DNA of 64,000 nt from JAOPZW01 sp963803375 (lineage in GTDB: Bacteria > Actinomycetota > Thermoleophilia > Solirubrobacterales > Solirubrobacteraceae), in NCBI GenBank assembly GCA_963803375.1, contig CAWDMB010000016.1:1-64000 (forward strand), given 5' to 3'. Of this stretch, positions 60,088 to 64,000 are shown one piece after another. Each line of letters begins with the position of its first letter. Position 1 is the stretch's first letter. The position numbers and the translations under genes were made by a program. Under the pieces are notes generated by a model. That model had not been told where the DNA came from. It worked only from the letters and a program-made list of their open reading frames with translations, and did not search any database.

Positions 60088-63000
60088 ATGGCGCGTCGTC
60101 CCGTCGATCCCGGCCAGTCGCTTCCGGCCCTCGAGGAGGAGGTTCTCGCGCGCTGGCGCGAGCGCGACGTGTTCGGCGAGTCCGTGCGCCGCCGAGCCGG
60201 GGCCGAGCCGTGGATCTTCTACGAGGGGCCGCCGACCGCCAACGGCAGCCCCGGCGCGCACCACGTCCTCGCGCGCGCGTTCAAGGACATCTATCCGCGC
60301 TTCAAGGCGATGCGCGGCTTCCTCGTCGAGCGCAAGGGCGGCTGGGACTGCCACGGCCTTCCGGTCGAGATCGCCGTGCAGCAGCAGCTCGGGATCGATA
60401 ACAAGCACGAGATCGAGGCCTACGGCATCGCCGCGTTCAACCAGCGCTGCCGCGAGTCGGTCTTCGCCTACCTCGAGGAGTGGTCGGCCCTGACCGAGCG
60501 CATCGGCTTCTGGGTCGACCTCGACGACGCCTACCGAACGCTCGACCCGAGCTACATCGAGAGCGTCTGGTGGGCACTGCGCCAGATCCATGACAAGGGG
60601 CTGCTCTACGAGGGCCACAAGGTCGTGCCCTACTGCCCGGGCTGCGGCACCGCGCTCTCCTCGCACGAGGTCGCGCTGGGCTACCGCGACGTCGAGGACC
60701 CGAGCGTCTACGTCCGCCTCCCGGTGACCGAGGACGGCGGCCCGCTGCAGGCCGGCGACGAGCTGCTCGTGTGGACGACGACGCCGTGGACGCTCGTCTC
60801 CAACGCGGCTGTCGCCGTCGACCCCGAGCTGACCTACGTGCGCGCGAAGGCCGGGCGGCTCGAGGCCCCGGTCGTCGTCGCCGAGGCGCTCGTCGAGCGC
60901 GTGCTCGGCGACCCCGAGGGCGTGCAGGTGCTCGCGCGCTTCCCGGGCGCGGACCTCGACGGCGTGCGCTACGACCCGCCCTTCGGCTTCCTCGGGGCCG
61001 AGGTCTATGGCGAGCGCGGCCACACGGTCCTGCTCGGCGACTTCGTCTCGGCCGAGGACGGCACCGGCCTCGTCCACACGGCGATCGCCTTCGGAGAGGA
61101 CGACTTCCGGCTCGGGCAGCAGTACGGGCTGGCCGTCGTCAACCCCGTGCGTGCCGACGGCACCTACGACGAGCGGATCGGGCCGTACGCGGGCCGGCGC
61201 GTACGCGAGGTCGACGACGATCTCGTCGAGGACCTGCGCGCGCGGCGCCGCGTCCTGCGTGCCGAGCGCCTCGAGCACGCCTACCCGCACTGCTGGCGCT
61301 CGGGCGACCCACTCATCTACTACGCCAAGCGCTCGTGGTACATCGCCACGTCGACCCTCCGCGACCGCCTCCTGGCGGCGAACGAGACGGTCGACTGGCA
61401 TCCCCACCACATCAAGCACGGACGCTTCGGCGACTGGCTCGAGCACAACGTCGACTGGGCGCTCTCGCGCGAGCGCTACTGGGGCACGCCGCTGCCGGTC
61501 TGGCGCTGCTCGCGCGACCCGTCGCACACGCACGTGATCGGCTCCTTCGGCGAGCTCGAGGAGCTCGCCGGGGTTCGTCTGGAGGACCCTCACCGGCCGT
61601 TCATCGACGAGGTCGGGTTCGCGTGCCCGCAGTGCGGCGGGCGGATGGCGCGCGTGCCCGAGGTCATCGACGTGTGGTTCGACTCGGGCGCGATGCCCTT
61701 CGCCCAGTGGCACGCGCCGCTCGAGCATGCCGAGCGCTTCGAGGCCCGCTTCCCCGCGCAGTTCGTCTGCGAGGCGCTGGACCAGACGCGCGGGTGGTTC
61801 TACTCGCTGCTGGCCATCTCGGTGGCGCTCTTCGACCGCGCGCCGTACGAGCACGTCGTGTGCCTCGGGCTCCTGGTCGACGCCGAGGGCCAGAAGATGT
61901 CGAAGTCCAAGGGCAACGTCGTCGTGCCCTGGGAGGTCATCGACCGCTTCGGCGCGGATGCGTTCCGCTGGTACTTCTTTGCCTCCAAGCAGCCGTGGGA
62001 CGGCTACCGCTTCTCGATCGACGCGGTCGGCGAGAGCGTGCGGCTCTTCCTGCGCCAGCTGTGGAACGCCTACGCGTTCCTGTGCACCTACCGGCCGGAG
62101 CGTGAGGGCGAGCCGACCGCGCTCGACCGCTGGGCGCTCTCGCGGCTGAGCGCGACCGTCGACGCCGTGACCGAGGGCCTCGAGGCGTTCGACGCGACGG
62201 GCGCGGGCCGAGCGATCGCCGAGTTCGTCGACGACCTCTCCAACTGGTACGTGCGCCGCTCGCGGCGGCGGTTCTGGGAGGGCGACGGCGCGGCGTTCGA
62301 GACCCTGGCGACGTGCCTGGTCACCGTGGCCAAGCTGCTCGCGCCGTTCACGCCGTTCGTCGCCGACGAGATCTTCGAGAACCTGGACGGCAGCGAGCCG
62401 AGCGTCCACCTCTGCGACTGGCCGGCGGCGGGCCCGCGCCATCAGGAGCTCGAGGACGCGATGGCGGTCGCCCGCGAGACCGTGCGGCTGGGGCTCGGCG
62501 CGCGCGCGGCCGCCGGGGTCCCCCTGCGCCAGCCCCTGCCCGAGGCGGTCGTGGTGGCCGTCGGGGGCGAGCGGGCGGCGATCGAGCAGCTCGCCGACGT
62601 CGTGCGCGAGGAGCTCAACGTCAAGCGCCTGCGCTTCGTGGAGGCGGCCGACGAGCTCGGGTCCTACGAGGTCAAGCCGAACTTCCGCTCCCTCGGGCCG
62701 CGCTTCGGCCGCGCCATGCCGCAGGTGGCGGCGGCGGTGGCCGCGCTGCGCCCGCCGAAGGTCGCGGCGTCGCTGCGCGCGGGCCGCACGGTGGCCGTCT
62801 CGGTCGACGGGCGCGACCACGCCCTCGACCGCGAGGACCTCGTGCTCGCGCTCGCGCCGCTCGAGGGCTACCAGCTCGAGCGGGAGGGGTCGCACGCGGT
62901 GGCGCTCGAGCTTGCGCTCGACGACGACCTGCGCCGGGAGGGCATGGCCCGCGAGGTCGTCCACGCCGTGCAGAACGCCCGCAAGGCGGCGGGGCTGGCC

Positions 63001-63183
63001 GTCGAGGACCGGATCGCGCTGACCCTCGGCGGCGACACCGAGCTGGTCGCCGCCGCCCGTGCCCACGAGCCCTACGTGGCCGGCGAGACGCTCGCGGTCG
63101 AGGTGGACTTCGACGCGGACGCGGGCGCACTCGCCACGGTCATCAAGGGCCGCGAGCTGCGGATCGCGCTCGCGCGCGCGTAG
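60088..63183 (+). CDS. ileS: Isoleucyl-tRNA synthetase with GXHH signature
   Basis: Class I synthetase, 1031 aa. The catalytic signature in EGPPTANGSPGAHHVLARAFKD is G56-A57-H58-H59, in the place of HxGH. KMSKS is intact (603-607). The editing domain is inserted about 185-390 (YLTTPWT-type WTTTPWTLVSNAAV). A zinc-binding type Cys cluster YCPGCGTALS is present. Length and layout match the IleRS2 (eukaryote-like, mupirocin-tolerant) branch. No second ileS is visible in the window. See findings for the resistance inference. Confidence 0.95.
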   Translation: MARRPVDPGQSLPALEEEVLARWRERDVFGESVRRRAGAEPWIFYEGPPTANGSPGAHHVLARAFKDIYPRFKAMRGFLVERKGGWDCHGLPVEIAVQQQLGIDNKHEIEAYGIAAFNQRCRESVFAYLEEWSALTERIGFWVDLDDAYRTLDPSYIESVWWALRQIHDKGLLYEGHKVVPYCPGCGTALSSHEVALGYRDVEDPSVYVRLPVTEDGGPLQAGDELLVWTTTPWTLVSNAAVAVDPELTYVRAKAGRLEAPVVVAEALVERVLGDPEGVQVLARFPGADLDGVRYDPPFGFLGAEVYGERGHTVLLGDFVSAEDGTGLVHTAIAFGEDDFRLGQQYGLAVVNPVRADGTYDERIGPYAGRRVREVDDDLVEDLRARRRVLRAERLEHAYPHCWRSGDPLIYYAKRSWYIATSTLRDRLLAANETVDWHPHHIKHGRFGDWLEHNVDWALSRERYWGTPLPVWRCSRDPSHTHVIGSFGELEELAGVRLEDPHRPFIDEVGFACPQCGGRMARVPEVIDVWFDSGAMPFAQWHAPLEHAERFEARFPAQFVCEALDQTRGWFYSLLAISVALFDRAPYEHVVCLGLLVDAEGQKMSKSKGNVVVPWEVIDRFGADAFRWYFFASKQPWDGYRFSIDAVGESVRLFLRQLWNAYAFLCTYRPEREGEPTALDRWALSRLSATVDAVTEGLEAFDATGAGRAIAEFVDDLSNWYVRRSRRRFWEGDGAAFETLATCLVTVAKLLAPFTPFVADEIFENLDGSEPSVHLCDWPAAGPRHQELEDAMAVARETVRLGLGARAAAGVPLRQPLPEAVVVAVGGERAAIEQLADVVREELNVKRLRFVEAADELGSYEVKPNFRSLGPRFGRAMPQVAAAVAALRPPKVAASLRAGRTVAVSVDGRDHALDREDLVLALAPLEGYQLEREGSHAVALELALDDDLRREGMAREVVHAVQNARKAAGLAVEDRIALTLGGDTELVAAARAHEPYVAGETLAVEVDFDADAGALATVIKGRELRIALARA

Positions 63184-63252
63184 ATCGCAACACAAGCGTC
63201 ACGAGTGCGCAGCTTCTCAGGCGCTGTCGCCCTCGCGCGCGCACGCGGCGCC

Positions 63253-63258
63253 TACCGT
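63253..63258 (+). promoter_or_regulatory. -10 box of alkyltransferase-like gene
   Basis: TACCGT, predicting initiation near 63265 and a 31-base leader that contains the GGGAGG ribosome site. Confidence 0.45.
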
Positions 63259-63295
63259 CGCCCGGGTTCACACACCGAGCGAGAGGGAGGCGACG

Positions 63296-63583
63296 ATGGA
63301 CGACGAGCGGCTGCGCGAGGTCGTGGCGGCGATCCCGCCGGGGCGCTGGATGAGCTATGCGGACGTCGCGCTGGCGGCCGGCGCCGGCGCCGAGCAGGCC
63401 CGGCGCGTCAACCAGCGGCTCATCCGCCACGACGTGCCCGGGGCGCACCGCGTGCTCAAGGCCGACGGCCGCGTGGCTCCGACCGCGCTCGGCGCGCCCG
63501 ACCGCGTGCGAGCGCTGCTCGAGGACGAGGGCGTGCGGTTCGAGGCCGACCGGGCCAGCGCCGACGCGCGGGTCCGGGCGTGA
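63296..63583 (+). CDS. Alkyltransferase-like (ATL/MGMT-type) DNA-binding protein
   Basis: 95 aa of the MGMT DNA-binding domain. The start PPGRWMSYADVALAAG is typical, and the helix-turn-helix region follows. The active-site position, PCHRV in alkyltransferases and PWHRV or PWWRV in ATLs, reads VPGAHRVLKADG here. Cys and Trp are both absent and the loop looks one residue longer. It probably marks alkylated DNA for nucleotide excision repair rather than repairing it. GGGAGG stands seven bases before ATG 63296. Confidence 0.8.
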   Translation: MDDERLREVVAAIPPGRWMSYADVALAAGAGAEQARRVNQRLIRHDVPGAHRVLKADGRVAPTALGAPDRVRALLEDEGVRFEADRASADARVRA

Positions 63584-63601
63584 GGACCGTGGTCGCCGGC
63601 G

Positions 63602-63928
63602 CTACGCGAGCGCGGGCTCGAGCTCGGCCTCGAGGCGCTTCTTCGGGTAGGCGCCGATGACCTTCTTGGCCACCTCGCCGTTGCGGAAGAGGATCATCGT
63701 CGGGATCGAGAGGACCTGGAAGGCGGCCGCGGTCTGCTGGTTCTCGTCGACGTTGAGCTTGACGACGCGCAGGTCCTCGCGCTCCTCGGCGATCTCCTCG
63801 AGCACGGGGGCCACGACGCGGCACGGCCCGCACCACGGGGCCCAGAAGTCCACGAGCACCGGCGTCTCGGACTCGATGACCTCGGCCTGGAACGTCGCGT
63901 CGGTCACGTGGGTGGGGGTTCCGGCCAT
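63602..63928 (-). CDS. trxA: Thioredoxin
   Basis: 108-aa cytoplasmic disulfide reductase with DFWAPWCGPCRVVAP (Cys33, Cys36), cis-Pro VLSIPTMILF, and a conserved C-terminal helix. ATG 63928 is chosen where the family begins; the frame is open 15 codons further. AAGGAGA lies about 12 bases upstream, and the -10 box TATAGT (63972-63977, - strand) sits inside a nested palindrome. No reductase partner is in the window. Confidence 0.94.
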   Translation of the reverse strand: MAGTPTHVTDATFQAEVIESETPVLVDFWAPWCGPCRVVAPVLEEIAEEREDLRVVKLNVDENQQTAAAFQVLSIPTMILFRNGEVAKKVIGAYPKKRLEAELEPALA

Positions 63929-63968
63929 CGCGTTGTGGTCTCCTTGGCGTCTCGCGTTGCGGTCGACG

Positions 63969-63991
63969 CTCACTATACAAACTGTAGTGAG
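63969..63991. promoter_or_regulatory. Nested palindrome over the trxA -10 box
   Basis: CTCACTA (63969-63975) mirrors TAGTGAG (63985-63991). Inside it TACAAACTGTA (63976-63986) is a second palindrome. The - strand -10 box TATAGT lies at 63972-63977, so a bound repressor would block thioredoxin transcription. Confidence 0.55.
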
Positions 63992-64000
63992 GGGGTCAGC

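Noticed and set aside
59986..63195. 1069-codon open frame antisense to ileS
   Set aside because: High GC leaves the antisense frame open. The + strand has a complete synthetase with all motifs, and the antisense reading is repetitive Arg/Asp/Val without domains.

Overview
The window is about 64 kb of very GC-rich, tightly packed chromosomal DNA. Its traits fit a high-GC actinomycetota-type bacterium, plausibly a Thermoleophilia/Solirubrobacterales relative. These traits are strong G/C third-codon bias, many GTG and TTG starts, NTGA stop/start overlaps, and TANNNT -10 boxes lying directly against start codons. The lineage call is inference; no rRNA gene is present. There is one tRNA (Arg, anticodon CCU), one IS110-family insertion sequence, no CRISPR array and no recognisable prophage.

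Layout. 1-240: gene edge and tRNA-Arg. 350-6358: a five-gene oligopeptide/dipeptide ABC importer on the + strand. 6362-7499: a nitroreductase-like protein and an unknown protein on the - strand. 7509-9040: an IS110-family element with mirrored ends. 9048-12700: sulfurtransferase, D-aminoacyl-tRNA deacylase, GalT-like protein, methyltransferase and a TlpA-type thioredoxin. 12854-18397: a DEAH helicase with an acidic repeat tract, a LysM/VanY peptidase, an aspartyl protease, a biotin ligase and a SAM-hydrolysing DUF62 protein. 18483-26132: a ten-gene - strand operon for siroheme/haem synthesis, molybdenum cofactor and cytochrome c maturation. 26329-30505: RarA, an M20 peptidase, a DUF1385 protein, methylmalonyl-CoA epimerase and a small protein. 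30502-31816: a patch of decayed genes (YbhN-like, an unknown 3' end, PAP2). 31813-39508: YchF, a 5'-3' exonuclease, two thiolases with an HxlR regulator, an MFS exporter with a MarR regulator, and a relic of a second MFS gene. 39650-46523: a glucan cluster (phosphorylase, DUF2934 protein, two GH57 proteins, glycogen synthase). 46755-57933: SixA phosphatase, SpoIID-domain protein, acetolactate-synthase-like enzyme, glycosyltransferase, semialdehyde dehydrogenase, fumarase, alpha/beta hydrolase, lipoprotein and HD-GYP protein. 58133-64000: a MerR/zinc-ribbon-PAS pair behind a 16-bp perfect palindrome, a MarR regulator, isoleucyl-tRNA synthetase, an alkyltransferase-like protein and thioredoxin.

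How the genes work together. The 18483-26132 operon joins glutamyl-tRNA reductase, porphobilinogen deaminase, a fused SUMT/uroporphyrinogen-III synthase and a siroheme dehydrogenase to CcmABCD and MoaC/MogA. It therefore couples tetrapyrrole supply to the cofactors of respiratory and assimilatory reductases. The glucan cluster holds both synthesis and phosphorolysis of storage glucan. The thiolase pair and the MFS exporter each have a divergent regulator with visible repeat operators.

The observations I rate highest are these. The isoleucyl-tRNA synthetase has GAHH in place of the HxGH signature, the swapped form linked to mupirocin hyper-resistance. The IS110 element has a structured 3' non-coding region (bridge-RNA candidate) and TT where I recall SS in relatives. 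A MerR regulator keeps a B12-domain layout without the cobalamin-ligand motifs and sits beside a zinc-ribbon/PAS protein, an HD-GYP protein and a long palindrome. At least eleven genes look leaderless.
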